Notes: generated from the letters alone by a model not told the origin. A DNA stretch of 62,471 bases from an uncultured Clostridium sp. (GCA_900553125.1 USCB01000008.1:1-62471); one strand, 5' to 3'. Shown: positions 35,468-45,563, numbered from the stretch's first letter. Numbers and translations: made by a program.

Positions 35468-36173
35468 TTACTTCTCAACATTAAAATAATTTTCTGGTAT
35501 ATCACCCATAATAACATTTTCAACCAACAAAACTTGATTTGAAACATCTGTATCTATACTTTGGTATGGAGTTAAAATACTTACTGTACAATCAATTTGC
35601 AAATATACCCTATGTATTGTTTGATTTATCCCCTGTGATACAAATTCACTCCTAACATCTGTATTAACTTTTCCAATAGATGATAAACCTATTTTTATAT
35701 TTGGTCCAACACTAGAGAGAAGTTTGCTACCTGTAAAACTACCTAATGACAGTTTTACCCACGTATCATCATAATTATCTAATGATTTTTGAATATTTAT
35801 TGCGATATCTGATGTTATTTCATTTATGGTAAATATATTTGCACTAATCATTTTTATATTTCCGCGTTTCATCTTTTTCAACTGTAAACATATCTCCATA
35901 TTTGTAGTTAGACATTACTTTTGTTGACTCCTCATTTGTAACAATAGTTGCTATTTCATGAGCTTTTTCCTTACACAGTGTTTCAAATATTGGAGCCACA
36001 GATTTATATAAAATATTAAATGTAAAAATTGCAATTAAAATTATTATAAAAAAATATATAATTTTATGTCTTTTTCCTCTATTTTTTTGACGTATTTTCC
36101 TTTTATTATTAAATATATTTAGTCTTTTTCTTGAGTATATTTTATATGATGACTTGCTCTCTTGCATTTTCAT
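35468..36173 (-). CDS. yunB: Sporulation protein YunB, read through a +1 shift at CGG
   Basis: YunB is a sigma-E-dependent sporulation protein of unclear function. The first frame (basic N terminus, membrane helix IIYFFIIILIAIFTF, then a soluble part) runs to CGG at 35862-35864, giving ETRKYKND and a stop. Skipping the C gives KDETGNIKMISANIF and continues through AFTGS-like GSFTGSKLLSS, FVSQGINQTIHR and LVENVIMGDIPE to the family's normal end (234 aa). Overlaps the 3' end of sipL. One of three sporulation genes with this break. Confidence 0.83.
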
Positions 36174-37725
36174 TATTTTCTTTCTTTATATACTTAAATT
36201 TTGGAATATAAATTTTTTGACCTACAGTTATTAAATTCTCATTTTCTATTCCGTTCATTCTACATAGTTCATCTACTGTACTATTAAATCTTTTGGCAAT
36301 TTTCCATAATGAATCTCCTGGTTTAACTATATATAAAATAAGACTATCATAATCTTCATCATTTAATTCTGTTAAATCTGAAGATAATTCAACATTGTCT
36401 ATAATATTCATGTTTACATTTCTATTTGTCTTAGTATCTAATAATAACTCAACTTCTCCTGTAGCTTCTCCTCTTGTTTGTATTTCAAAATTTGCACTTT
36501 GTACAGATATATCTGTTTCAATATTTATTTTATCACTCCTACTTTCATTATCAACAGAAATTTCAAATGGCATTTTTGCACTTCTAGAATTTACAGAACT
36601 TTCATTTGTAAATATAAAATTCAAATTTAAATCTCCTGAATATATTATTTTTGAATTCGTAATTTGAGTATTTACTAAATTTGGAACAACTTCTACATCT
36701 AAAAGGCTTTCCTCACTTATTTCAGAGATTTCTGCCTTATCCTTTATCGTAAATTCTTTAGACATTTCACATTTATCTGATGATGATGAAATCCTTTTTT
36801 GAGAAAATTCTAAATTGCAGGTAGGACTATATAAATCTTGAATTAAACTTACCTGTTTCTTTTCAAATGCCATACAACTCTCTTCAATTTCAAGTTCTAT
36901 ATAGATTGAATGCTCCTCAGATGGATTTGGTTTACATATCATATTTTTTAGTTCATAATTTACATCACAAATGTTATTCTCTGTTATATTTTGTATATCT
37001 ATAAATCCAACAACAGGAATTCTTCCAATTAATCTTCCAATTCTATTATCTTCAGTTAAATACATTATTTTAATCTCCGCCTCTGCTTTTGCCAATACTT
37101 TATTATAACTAATTTTTATATCTTTATCTACCAAGTTTATGTCCACTTTTAATACTTCAGCAACTTCATCTGCTTGTTCCACATTTAAAGTATCTTTTGC
37201 ATACACTGTTGTCTTTCCATTTCCGATTAAAGAATTTATACAAAACTCTTCTTGTAGTGTTTGTATATCCTCAATATTAGTTATTTTATTTATTATTTCA
37301 ACATCCTCATTTGAATATATCTTTATATTTACTTCAATACTGGCCTTTATACTTACTTTTCTGCCATTTATGACTTTACACTCAATATCTCTAATTACAC
37401 ATTTTGTATTTAGTAACATTCCTTCTTTACATCCTGGAACTGAAATATTTTCCGAAAAATCCAAATTACAATTTAATGCTCTTAAATTGTCATCTTTGCT
37501 ATCTGGCAAATACATTATATATGTATTTATACATCCCTCTACTTTTACTTTATCTTCTGCAACTTCCTTTTTATATAAACATACATTTCCAGATACATTT
37601 ATTGTATTTAAAATATCTGGTTTTGAATCAGGAACTATCATATCACTATTTACAAAAACCAATTCCTTTTTTTCTGCTACCAGTTTATTAATACATATAT
37701 TTTCCTTGCTTACTTGTACCTCCAT
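36142..37725 (-). CDS. sipL: Spore morphogenesis protein SipL (SPOCS + LysM)
   Basis: Clostridial coat-assembly protein that binds SpoIVA at the forespore surface. 527 aa: repeated SPOCS (DUF3794) domains, about 1-440, containing the DSKPDILNTI and SNEDVEII type segments, and a C-terminal LysM (YIVKPGDSLWKIAKRFNSTV... IPKF) that mediates SpoIVA binding. The AGGAGG site before ATG is buried in an 18-bp perfect stem (37731-37772), suggesting translational control unless transcription starts inside. Followed by yunB with overlap. Confidence 0.92.
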   Translation of the reverse strand: MEVQVSKENICINKLVAEKKELVFVNSDMIVPDSKPDILNTINVSGNVCLYKKEVAEDKVKVEGCINTYIMYLPDSKDDNLRALNCNLDFSENISVPGCKEGMLLNTKCVIRDIECKVINGRKVSIKASIEVNIKIYSNEDVEIINKITNIEDIQTLQEEFCINSLIGNGKTTVYAKDTLNVEQADEVAEVLKVDINLVDKDIKISYNKVLAKAEAEIKIMYLTEDNRIGRLIGRIPVVGFIDIQNITENNICDVNYELKNMICKPNPSEEHSIYIELEIEESCMAFEKKQVSLIQDLYSPTCNLEFSQKRISSSSDKCEMSKEFTIKDKAEISEISEESLLDVEVVPNLVNTQITNSKIIYSGDLNLNFIFTNESSVNSRSAKMPFEISVDNESRSDKINIETDISVQSANFEIQTRGEATGEVELLLDTKTNRNVNMNIIDNVELSSDLTELNDEDYDSLILYIVKPGDSLWKIAKRFNSTVDELCRMNGIENENLITVGQKIYIPKFKYIKKENNENAREQVII

Positions 37726-37730
37726 AAATT

Positions 37731-37772
37731 AAACCTCCTAATATAATTTACTATAATTATATTAGGAGGTTT
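37731..37772 (-). promoter_or_regulatory. 18-bp hairpin sequestering the sipL ribosome binding site
   Basis: Arms AAACCTCCTAATATAATT and AATTATATTAGGAGGTTT with a six-base loop. In the mRNA the AGGAGG of sipL is the 3' arm, fully paired with the CCTCCT of the 5' arm. Confidence 0.7.
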
Positions 37773-37799
37773 TAGTTTTATGACTTTTTCTTATTAGAC

Positions 37800-37829
37800 A
37801 CATTTGGACCGGTTCTTTTTGGGACATTT
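37800..37829. repeat. Single GGACCGGTTC repeat unit
   Basis: CATTTGGACCGGTTCTTTTT + GGGACAT, one member of the family at 2677, between the CBS gene stop and the sipL leader. Confidence 0.8.
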
Positions 37830-37897
37830 TTTTAATATATCCACAAGAATCGTCAAAAATTAGACATTTGCTAAAAGAAATAATCCAAAACCAAAAA

Positions 37898-38347
37898 TTA
37901 GCAACAATTTTTTATTGAACCTTTACACTCACATATATTTTCTAAAGTATTTGTAAATTCTTGATCCCCTATTTGTTGTCCATGATGAGCTAAATCGCCC
38001 ATTGTTAATATTCCCACCATTTTATTTTGCTCATTAACAACAGGTATTCTTCTTATTTGATTTTGTGACATTGTTTTTTGTGCCTGATAAATATCTTCTT
38101 TGCATCCACATGTACATACATCTGTTGTCATTATTTCACTTACTTGTGTATTTTTTGTATCTTTATCACAAGCTACAGTTCTTAGTACAATATCCCTATC
38201 TGTTACAAGTCCAACAACACATTTGTCATCATTACATACTGGAATACATCCAACATGATTTTCATTCATTATTCGTGCAACATCATATACTTTGCAATCT
38301 GGCTTAACAAAACATACATCTTTACACATACATTCATCTACTTTCAT
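37898..38347 (-). CDS. Cysteine-rich CBS-domain protein
   Basis: 149 aa: two CBS motifs (ARIMNENHVGCIPVC..VTDRDIVLR and ..MSQNQIRRIPVV..GDLA) forming one Bateman module, which normally senses adenine nucleotides. Unusual: 15 cysteines, including DECMCKDVC at the N terminus, VCTCGC in the middle and ICECKGSIKNCC at the end, suggesting metal or Fe-S binding or redox sensing (inference). ATG at 38347 chosen over an upstream TTG. Stands alone. Confidence 0.88.
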   Translation of the reverse strand: MKVDECMCKDVCFVKPDCKVYDVARIMNENHVGCIPVCNDDKCVVGLVTDRDIVLRTVACDKDTKNTQVSEIMTTDVCTCGCKEDIYQAQKTMSQNQIRRIPVVNEQNKMVGILTMGDLAHHGQQIGDQEFTNTLENICECKGSIKNCC

Positions 38348-38425
38348 TTTTATCAAGTCCCTTCATAAATTAAGCAATTTTATATTGTTATTGCTTAATT
38401 TTATTATCTCTAAAGTACAAAAAAA

Positions 38426-38464
38426 ATATACTGGAAAAGAATTTTTATTTTTTTCCAGTAATTT
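38426..38464 (-). terminator. Terminator of the ftsEX-prmC operon
   Basis: TACTGGAAAA / TTTTCCAGTA hairpin; on the minus strand it is followed by ATATTTTTTTT. It lies about 40 bases past the prmC stop. Confidence 0.85.
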
Positions 38465-38499
38465 TATTAATTTGGTTTTTATGTAAAAATTTATTATTT

Positions 38500-39345
38500 T
38501 TATCCAATCTGAGCAACTATCACCCTATCATTTTCACATAAATCTTTTAAACAATTTATGTTTATGTATCTTTTTTGTTTTTCTAGAATTTCTTTGACCT
38601 TTATTTTTTGATTATATCCAATTTCTAAACATAAATATCCTTGCCTATTTAAAAATTTGTAACCATTTTCTGAAATTTTTCTATAAAAATCCAAACCATC
38701 TTTTCCACCATCAAGAGCTATTTTAGGTTCATTTTGAACATCTTTTGGTAATGTTTTTATTGTATTTGTTTCTATGTATGGTGGATTTGATACTATTATA
38801 TCAAATTTTTTTTCTTTTATTTTATCAAATAAATTTGATTCCACAAATTCTATATTATTTTTTACTCCATTTAATTCAGCATTTTTTTTAGCTATTTGGA
38901 GAGCTTTTGAACTTATATCAACAGCACAAATATGTACATTTCTTATATATTTAGCAAGTGAAACAGCTATTGCTCCACTTCCTGTGCATAAATCCAGAAT
39001 TACTGGGTTTGGTATGTTTTCTGCTAATTTTATAACATTTTCTACTAAAATTTCTGTATCTGCTCTTGGAATCAATACATCTTTTGTAACAAGAAAATTT
39101 AATTTCATAAATTCTTGTTTTCCTGTTATATATTGCAAAGGTTCTCCCAATATCAATCTTTTTACATTTCTTATGTATTTATCTCTTTCATTATTTTCAA
39201 TTTCTTTATTGTCATATATCATCAAATATTCTCTCGATTTTTTTAAAGTAGATTGTAATAATATCCTCGCTTTGTTTTTTGGTGCATCAATATTTTCATT
39301 TTTTAGCATTATTACTGCTTGATTTAATAGTTCTTTTATTGTCAT
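38500..39345 (-). CDS. prmC: Peptide chain release factor N5-glutamine methyltransferase
   Basis: Methylates the GGQ glutamine of RF1 and RF2. 281 aa. N-terminal helical domain, SAM motif LDLCTGSGAIAVSL, and catalytic VSNPPYI. AAGGTG before ATG, 11 bases after pgsA, so the last gene of the long ftsE-led operon. Normal length. Confidence 0.96.
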   Translation of the reverse strand: MTIKELLNQAVIMLKNENIDAPKNKARILLQSTLKKSREYLMIYDNKEIENNERDKYIRNVKRLILGEPLQYITGKQEFMKLNFLVTKDVLIPRADTEILVENVIKLAENIPNPVILDLCTGSGAIAVSLAKYIRNVHICAVDISSKALQIAKKNAELNGVKNNIEFVESNLFDKIKEKKFDIIVSNPPYIETNTIKTLPKDVQNEPKIALDGGKDGLDFYRKISENGYKFLNRQGYLCLEIGYNQKIKVKEILEKQKRYININCLKDLCENDRVIVAQIG

Positions 39346-39356
39346 ATTTTCACCTT

Positions 39357-39995
39357 CTATTTATCTTTTAATAATTCCTTGCCACCTTTTAGATAATCCC
39401 AACCAGAAAATATCGTTGCAATAACACATATTAATAACATTACTGTTGAAAGTATATTGATAATAAATTGCCCTGTTGTCATATAAATAGCAGCTGAGTT
39501 TGTAAGAATTTCAGCTTTATTTGATACTCTTAGTATAAAATTTCCAAAAGAAAATTTATCTATAAAGCATAATATTATTGCAATCATCTGTGTCACCGTT
39601 TTTAATTTTCCCCATATTGATGCAGCTATTACTTCTCCTCCATTTTGTGATGCTATTAATCTATAACCAGAAACTGCAAACTCTCTGAATAATATTATTA
39701 TTGGAATCCATGCAGGTATTTTTCCAAAATCTACCAACATTATTAATGCTGCTAAAACAAGGATTTTATCGGCTATTGGATCTAGAAATTTGCCAAATGT
39801 CGTTACTAAGTTTCTAGATCTTGCAATTGTTCCATCTAATTTATCTGTTATTGATGCTATTATAAATATTAAATCTATTATTAAATATGTAATTGGTATT
39901 CCTAATATTTCTCCTTGTATATTTAAAAATGGAATTATTACCATAATTGGTACAAGTATTATTCTAAATATTGTTAATTTATTTGGCAAATTCAT
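39357..39995 (-). CDS. pgsA: Phosphatidylglycerophosphate synthase
   Basis: Transfers phosphatidyl from CDP-diacylglycerol to glycerol 3-phosphate, a step in anionic lipid synthesis. 212 aa with about five membrane helices. CDP-alcohol phosphotransferase motif DxxDGxxAR...GxxxDxxxD is intact (DKLDGTIARSR, then GKFLDPIADK). Between ctpA and prmC. Confidence 0.95.
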   Translation of the reverse strand: MNLPNKLTIFRIILVPIMVIIPFLNIQGEILGIPITYLIIDLIFIIASITDKLDGTIARSRNLVTTFGKFLDPIADKILVLAALIMLVDFGKIPAWIPIIILFREFAVSGYRLIASQNGGEVIAASIWGKLKTVTQMIAIILCFIDKFSFGNFILRVSNKAEILTNSAAIYMTTGQFIINILSTVMLLICVIATIFSGWDYLKGGKELLKDK

Positions 39996-40031
39996 TTTTT
40001 TATTCCTTTCGATACTTTTATATAAAAATTT

Positions 40032-41276
40032 TTATTCTTGATTTTTCAACACTTCTATTGCTTTTTTTAATTGTGTATCCTCATCTTTTGTTACAGAATA
40101 TATACTCTTTACATCATCTGGAAGTTTTACTTCTTCATTTGGCGTTATTCCTACTTTATGTATTGTTGTTCCTTTTGGCGTATAATATTCTTCTGTTGTT
40201 ATTTTTAATCCACTGCCATCTGCTAAAGATAATAATGTTTGTATTATTCCTTTACCATATGTTTTTGTTCCTATGATTTTTGCTCTTTCATTATCTTGAA
40301 GACTGCATGCTAATATTTCAGATGCACTTGCTGAATTTTCATTTACTAAAACTACTACTGGCATTTTGAATGTAGGGTCATTTTTTGAATATGTTATTTC
40401 TTTTTTGTCTTTATTATCAACTGTAGAAATTATTGTTTGACCTTTTTCTAATAACATATCTGCTATATCTGTCGCCTCTGTTACAATTCCGCCACCATTA
40501 TTACGTAAATCAATTATTAAGCTTTTTATATTTTTATCTTGCAATTCCTTTACTTTTTCTTCAAAATCTTTTGATGTATCTTCATCAAAGCTTGGTAATT
40601 TTAAATATCCTATATTATTATCTAATACTTCTGTAGTTATTGGGTTTGTGTTAATTTTTTCTCTTTTTATATCAAATGAAAGTCTTTCCTCGTTTCTTTC
40701 AACCACAATGTTTACACTTGTTCCATCTTTACCTTTTATATAATCTGCTATTGTATTAAAATCGTCAGCAGTATATTCTTTACCATCTACACTTATAATT
40801 TTATCCCCTGCCTTCAAACCTGCTGCCTCTGCTGGACTCTTTGGTATTGGATAATATACTACTACTCTTCCTGAGTCTTTATCAGCTACCATATATATAC
40901 CAATTCCAACAAAGTTACCAACTATATTTTCAGTATAATCTTCCATATCAGTAGCTGGAATATATTCGGTATATTCGTCACCTAATCCTTCAACATAACC
41001 TTTTATAGCACTGTCTGCTAGCTTTTTTTCATCTATGTCCTTATTCCATAAATAATATTTATCTATTGTTGTTCTTATTTTTTTCATGTATTTTTCTAAA
41101 TCTGTTGACTTATTACTATTTTCACTATTTTGTGAAGATAATGATTCAAAAACTGATACTATAGATGTATTATTAAAATAAGAATACATTGAAAGTGATG
41201 TTATCATAAATGTAACAAATGCTGTTAATACAACCAACATAATGGTTTTATATATTTTGTTCTTTTTACTTTCCAT
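40032..41276 (-). CDS. ctpA: C-terminal processing peptidase (S41, CtpA/CtpB type)
   Basis: Membrane-anchored serine peptidase outside the cell. 414 aa: N-terminal membrane helix (about 12-30), PDZ domain (about 110-190, ending GDKIISVDG), peptidase domain with nucleophile Ser in NENSASASEI and Lys in KTYGKGIIQT. In spore formers such enzymes act in SpoIVF-type signalling or cell-wall maturation; here its place behind ftsEX and two hydrolases points to cell-wall turnover. Confidence 0.93.
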   Translation of the reverse strand: MESKKNKIYKTIMLVVLTAFVTFMITSLSMYSYFNNTSIVSVFESLSSQNSENSNKSTDLEKYMKKIRTTIDKYYLWNKDIDEKKLADSAIKGYVEGLGDEYTEYIPATDMEDYTENIVGNFVGIGIYMVADKDSGRVVVYYPIPKSPAEAAGLKAGDKIISVDGKEYTADDFNTIADYIKGKDGTSVNIVVERNEERLSFDIKREKINTNPITTEVLDNNIGYLKLPSFDEDTSKDFEEKVKELQDKNIKSLIIDLRNNGGGIVTEATDIADMLLEKGQTIISTVDNKDKKEITYSKNDPTFKMPVVVLVNENSASASEILACSLQDNERAKIIGTKTYGKGIIQTLLSLADGSGLKITTEEYYTPKGTTIHKVGITPNEEVKLPDDVKSIYSVTKDEDTQLKKAIEVLKNQE

Positions 41277-41399
41277 TATCTTTTTTGCTTAAAATTATTC
41301 TTTAAGCAAACCTCCCTCATAACTTTATTTAGATTTTTTATGGATATCTATAAATCCAATCATTTTTTAATATTTACCAATTCCATCCATTAAAAATAA

Positions 41400-42686
41400 C
41401 TATGGTAAATATGGCATTGGATTAACACAATTGGCATATCTCATTCCTGGTGACCTTATTTCAAAGTGCAAATGTGGTCCAGATACGTTTCCTGTTGCTC
41501 CTGAAAGCATTATTAATTGACCTTTTGATACCGTTTGTCCCTGAGAAATTTTAACTGATGACGCATGTGCATAAAAACTGTATATATTATTTCCATGATA
41601 TATTTCCACAAAATTTCCATATGCTTTATTAAAACCTGTATCTACGACAATACCATTTCCTACAGAAAATACCTGTGTTCCTATACTTGCTCTAAAATCA
41701 ACTCCTGTATGTCTTCCAGAACTCCACATTGAACCTGAAACACCATATCCTGTTCCAATTATAGGATTGCTTACTGGCCATCCAAATCCACAAGAACTTG
41801 TTGAATTATTTCCATTTGATGAATTTCCGTTATTTGAACCTGTATTTTTATTATTCGTATTATTACCACTATTATTATTACTATTTGTAGTATTATTTTT
41901 TGAATTATTTTTTTTCTTTTCTTCTTCTTCTTTTTGTTTTTTCAATTTTTCTTCGTATTCTTTTTGTAATTTAGTTATTTGTGCATTAACTTTATCTTCA
42001 TGTTCTTGAAGTTCTTGTATCTCTGCTGTTTTCTCTTTTTCATCTGAAGACAACTGACTTACTTTCTCTTCTTTTTCCTTTTTCAAAACTTGAACCTGGT
42101 CAGATTTAGCCTGTTGTTCTGCCTTTTCTTTACTTAATTCCGCTTTTGATTCTTTTAAATCTGTTTTTTCTGTTTCAAGTTTATTTTTAGCTGTTTCAAC
42201 CTGATTCATCATCTCTGTATCATAACTTGCCATTTCTGATACCAAATAAAATGATGAAATAATATCTACAAGACCCTTTTTAGAAGAACAAAATACATCT
42301 AAATATGAAATATCTCCATTTTCATATAATGTTACTAGTCTTTCATTTAATGATTCTTGTTTTGCTTTTAAATCTTCTTCATCTTCTTTTATTTGATTTT
42401 CTATATTACTTATTTTAGTTTCAAGTTCTTGTGTTTTTGTTTTAAGTTCTTCTATCTTTCCCTGATATTCACTTATCTGGTTAGCAAGTTTTTCTACTTT
42501 CGTAAGTGTTTCTGATTTTTCTTCCTTTATATCGTTTAATTCATCTTGTGCCTGAGAAATAGAATTACTTATATTATTTTTTTCATTTTTTAATTCACTT
42601 TCTGTAACTGCAAACACACTACTAGTATATGTAAGCAAATTTATGATTATTAGTCCTATTATTAGTATCTTTAAACTTTTTTTCAT
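41400..42686 (-). CDS. Secreted M23 peptidase with coiled coil (EnvC/PcsB-like)
   Basis: 428 aa. Signal sequence at 1-26 (IIGLIIINLLTYTSSVFA), long coiled coil about 30-250 rich in Glu, Lys and Gln, an Asn/Ser/Gly-rich linker (about 255-300), and a C-terminal LytM/M23 domain with HTGVDF, GNFVEIYH and HLHFEIR zinc ligands. Likely a divisome-controlled peptidoglycan hydrolase regulated by FtsEX. Second of two paralogues in tandem. Confidence 0.92.
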   Translation of the reverse strand: MKKSLKILIIGLIIINLLTYTSSVFAVTESELKNEKNNISNSISQAQDELNDIKEEKSETLTKVEKLANQISEYQGKIEELKTKTQELETKISNIENQIKEDEEDLKAKQESLNERLVTLYENGDISYLDVFCSSKKGLVDIISSFYLVSEMASYDTEMMNQVETAKNKLETEKTDLKESKAELSKEKAEQQAKSDQVQVLKKEKEEKVSQLSSDEKEKTAEIQELQEHEDKVNAQITKLQKEYEEKLKKQKEEEEKKKNNSKNNTTNSNNNSGNNTNNKNTGSNNGNSSNGNNSTSSCGFGWPVSNPIIGTGYGVSGSMWSSGRHTGVDFRASIGTQVFSVGNGIVVDTGFNKAYGNFVEIYHGNNIYSFYAHASSVKISQGQTVSKGQLIMLSGATGNVSGPHLHFEIRSPGMRYANCVNPMPYLP

Positions 42687-42733
42687 AATAAATTTCCTTT
42701 CTTTTATCTTAACGTTTATCTCTAAAAAGTTAA

Positions 42734-43876
42734 TTACTCTGGTTTTGAAACATAATCAAGAGGATTTACAGGAGTACCATTTACCCTTACTTCAAAATGT
42801 GCATGTGGTCCTGTTGAATAACCTGTTGAACCTACCTTTAAAACTACATCTCCTGCTTTAACTTCTTGACCAAGTTGTGCTATAATTTGTGAACCATGTG
42901 CATAAAGAGTTTGTACTCCTCCTCCATGGTCAATTATAACCATATTTCCATAAGCAGAATTGTATTCAGCCTTTACAACAATTCCATCTGCCATAGCTGT
43001 AAAATCATCTCCAATTGTTGCACTTATATCAACACCTGTGTGAAGTTTATAAACTCCAGTTATTGGATGTGTTCTCATTCCATAATTTGATGTAATTGTA
43101 TAATGCCCATTTATCGGCCATTGCATCGGTCCACCTTTGTAGTCTTCTCCAAAAGTCACAATTGACGCAAGTTTTTTTATTTCTGTTTCAACAGTATTTA
43201 TTTGATTATTGTATTCATCAATTTTTGCCTGTAATTCTTGTTCTTCCTGACTTAATTTTTCTATATAATTTTGTCTTAAGATTTTCGTATTTGATAGAGC
43301 AATTTGTGTTTTTTGCTGTGTAGTTTTTTCTTGCTCTAAAGTACTTTTTTGAGTACTTAATTTTAGATTTTGCTCTTCTATTTGTTTTCTTTGGTCTTCT
43401 ACTAATTCTAATAAATCCATATCATATGATGTAAGTTCTGAAATTAAGTAATAGCTAGATATAAAATCTGATACACTTTTAGAACCTAGAACTACATCTA
43501 AATAATTAGTATTTTCTGTTTCATACATTGCAACTAATCTTTCATCCAATAATTCTTTTTGACTATTATATTTTTGGGTTATTTTTTCTAGTTTTTTTTC
43601 TATTTTTGATATTTCATTTTCTTTTTGTGTAATTTTACTATTTAGTTCATCTAAGCTATTTTGCGTACTCAAAATGCTTTCGTCTAACTTTTGTATTTGT
43701 TTTAAATTATCTGTTAACTCATTATTTACATCTATTAATTGATTATTATTTTCATCTATTTGTGATTGTATGTTATCTTTTTGTTCTTGTAATTCGTTTA
43801 AATCTACTGCATATGAAACAAAAGAAGTAGCGCAAATTAATATACTACACAATAAAATTTTATATACTTTGCGCAT
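42734..43876 (-). CDS. Secreted M23 peptidase with coiled coil, paralogue
   Basis: 380 aa. Signal sequence at 1-22, coiled coil about 25-235, then M23 domain with MRTHPITGVYKLHTGVDIS, GNMVIIDHGGG and GPHAHFEVR. All expected zinc ligands present. Start at 43876 (GGGAGGAAG upstream). Follows ftsX by about 20 bases, the position of PcsB/EnvC-type FtsEX partners. Confidence 0.93.
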   Translation of the reverse strand: MRKVYKILLCSILICATSFVSYAVDLNELQEQKDNIQSQIDENNNQLIDVNNELTDNLKQIQKLDESILSTQNSLDELNSKITQKENEISKIEKKLEKITQKYNSQKELLDERLVAMYETENTNYLDVVLGSKSVSDFISSYYLISELTSYDMDLLELVEDQRKQIEEQNLKLSTQKSTLEQEKTTQQKTQIALSNTKILRQNYIEKLSQEEQELQAKIDEYNNQINTVETEIKKLASIVTFGEDYKGGPMQWPINGHYTITSNYGMRTHPITGVYKLHTGVDISATIGDDFTAMADGIVVKAEYNSAYGNMVIIDHGGGVQTLYAHGSQIIAQLGQEVKAGDVVLKVGSTGYSTGPHAHFEVRVNGTPVNPLDYVSKPE

Positions 43877-43896
43877 TTTTCTTCCTCCCTTCATTA

Positions 43897-44796
43897 TTAC
43901 ACTTTCAAATATTTTCTCATAGATAAGCTACTTCCTAGCACACCTATTCCTACTCCTAATAATAAATATATAATTAATATTAAATTAAACATTTCACTAA
44001 AGTCCAATAAGCGTAGTCCTAAATTTGATAAAAATCCAACAAATCCAACATTTTGACTTATAACCATATATAAACCTGCAACTAATGCAAGAGAAATTGC
44101 TCCTGATATTAACCCTATTATTATTCCTTCTACTATAAATGGCCATCTTATAAAACTATTTGTTGCTCCAACATATTTCATTATTGAAATTTCTCTTCTT
44201 CTTGCATATACAGTTAGTTTTATTGTATTTGAAATTATAAATACACTTATAGCAACTAATGCAATTATTATTACATAACTACCTATTTTTACACCTTTTG
44301 CTATTCTTACTAGTGTTTCTATTGTTTCATCACTGCTTGTTATTTTCTTGACATTTTCCATTTCTTTTATTTTTGCTTGTACATCTGAACTCTTTTTTAA
44401 ATCTGTTAATGTTATAACATAAGATGATGGAAATACATTATTTTGGTCATATCCGTCTAATAAATATGATTTTTCGCCCAACCTATCTTTCATGTGTTGA
44501 AGTGCTTCTTCTTTAGATACAAATTCAATTGTATTTACTCCATCTAATGCTTTTATTTCTTCGCCTAATGTTTTTATTTCATCATCTGTTGCATCATTTG
44601 TTATATATGCTTGTATTCCTTGTTCTGATTCTACCTGTTTTATAAAATTGTTGAAGTTTCCAACTAACATAAAACATATTCCGAAAAAAATCATTATTAC
44701 ACACATCGTTCCAAATGATGTTGCTGCTTGTTTTTTATTTTTAAATATGTTTGAAATTCCCTCTCCTATTAAATAGGTTAATACATTATATCTCAT
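43897..44796 (-). CDS. ftsX: Cell division protein FtsX
   Basis: Membrane partner of FtsE that transmits ATP hydrolysis to extracellular peptidoglycan hydrolases. 299 aa from MRYNVLTYLIGEG. One N-terminal membrane helix, an extracellular domain (about 50-150), three C-terminal helices. Its ATG overlaps the end of ftsE by 11 bases, with AAGGTGG before it. Confidence 0.95.
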   Translation of the reverse strand: MRYNVLTYLIGEGISNIFKNKKQAATSFGTMCVIMIFFGICFMLVGNFNNFIKQVESEQGIQAYITNDATDDEIKTLGEEIKALDGVNTIEFVSKEEALQHMKDRLGEKSYLLDGYDQNNVFPSSYVITLTDLKKSSDVQAKIKEMENVKKITSSDETIETLVRIAKGVKIGSYVIIIALVAISVFIISNTIKLTVYARRREISIMKYVGATNSFIRWPFIVEGIIIGLISGAISLALVAGLYMVISQNVGFVGFLSNLGLRLLDFSEMFNLILIIYLLLGVGIGVLGSSLSMRKYLKV

Positions 44797-45469
44797 CATA
44801 ACCACCTTTTTTATCATCTCTTACTATCTCGCCTTTTTCGATATGTATTACCCTTTTTTTCATTTTGTCTACTATATCTTTGGCGTGTGTTGCTACTACT
44901 ACTGTTGTCCCTCTCATATTTATGTCATTTAATAAATTCATTATATCCCATGCTGTATCTGGATCCAAATTTCCCGTTGGCTCGTCCGCAATTAACATTG
45001 CTGGATTGTTTACTAATGCCCTTGCTAATGCTACTCTTTGCTGCTCTCCACCTGATAATTCATGTGGATACATTTTTGCTTTTTGACTTAACCCCACCAA
45101 TGATAATACCATTGGTACTTGTCTACGTATATGCCTTTGTGTTGCACGTACTATATACATTGCATATGCTACGTTGTCATATACTGTTTTATCTGGTAAT
45201 AATCTGAAGTCTTGAAAAACTACCCCCATACTTCTTCTTAAATATGGTACTCTGTTTGGTTTTAAGAATGTTGTATCTTTTCCATTTATTATTATGTTTC
45301 CTGAACTAGGTTCTTCTTCCTTTAAAATTAATTTTATAAGTGTTGATTTTCCACTTCCTGATGAACCTACTAGAAAACAAAATTCGCCCTTTTCTATTAA
45401 AAAATTAGCATTTATTACTGCTTTTGTGCCTGTGTCATATTTTTTACTGACATTTCTGAATTCTATCAT
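44786..45469 (-). CDS. ftsE: Cell division ATP-binding protein FtsE
   Basis: ATPase of the FtsEX complex. 227 aa. Walker A GSSGSGKST near 37, signature LSGGEQQRVALARAL, Walker B LIADEPTGNLDP, and H-loop ATHA. Starts MIEFRNVSKKYD. Preceded by a 44-aa ORF under the same promoter (45774-45802). Confidence 0.97.
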   Translation of the reverse strand: MIEFRNVSKKYDTGTKAVINANFLIEKGEFCFLVGSSGSGKSTLIKLILKEEEPSSGNIIINGKDTTFLKPNRVPYLRRSMGVVFQDFRLLPDKTVYDNVAYAMYIVRATQRHIRRQVPMVLSLVGLSQKAKMYPHELSGGEQQRVALARALVNNPAMLIADEPTGNLDPDTAWDIMNLLNDINMRGTTVVVATHAKDIVDKMKKRVIHIEKGEIVRDDKKGGYDEI

Positions 45470-45563
45470 TTTTATAAATTTCTCCTTTTGTTTATGTTAT
45501 TATATTTAATCACTACTATGATAACAATAAATGCTTTTTTTTTCAATAGTATTTACGAAAAAT

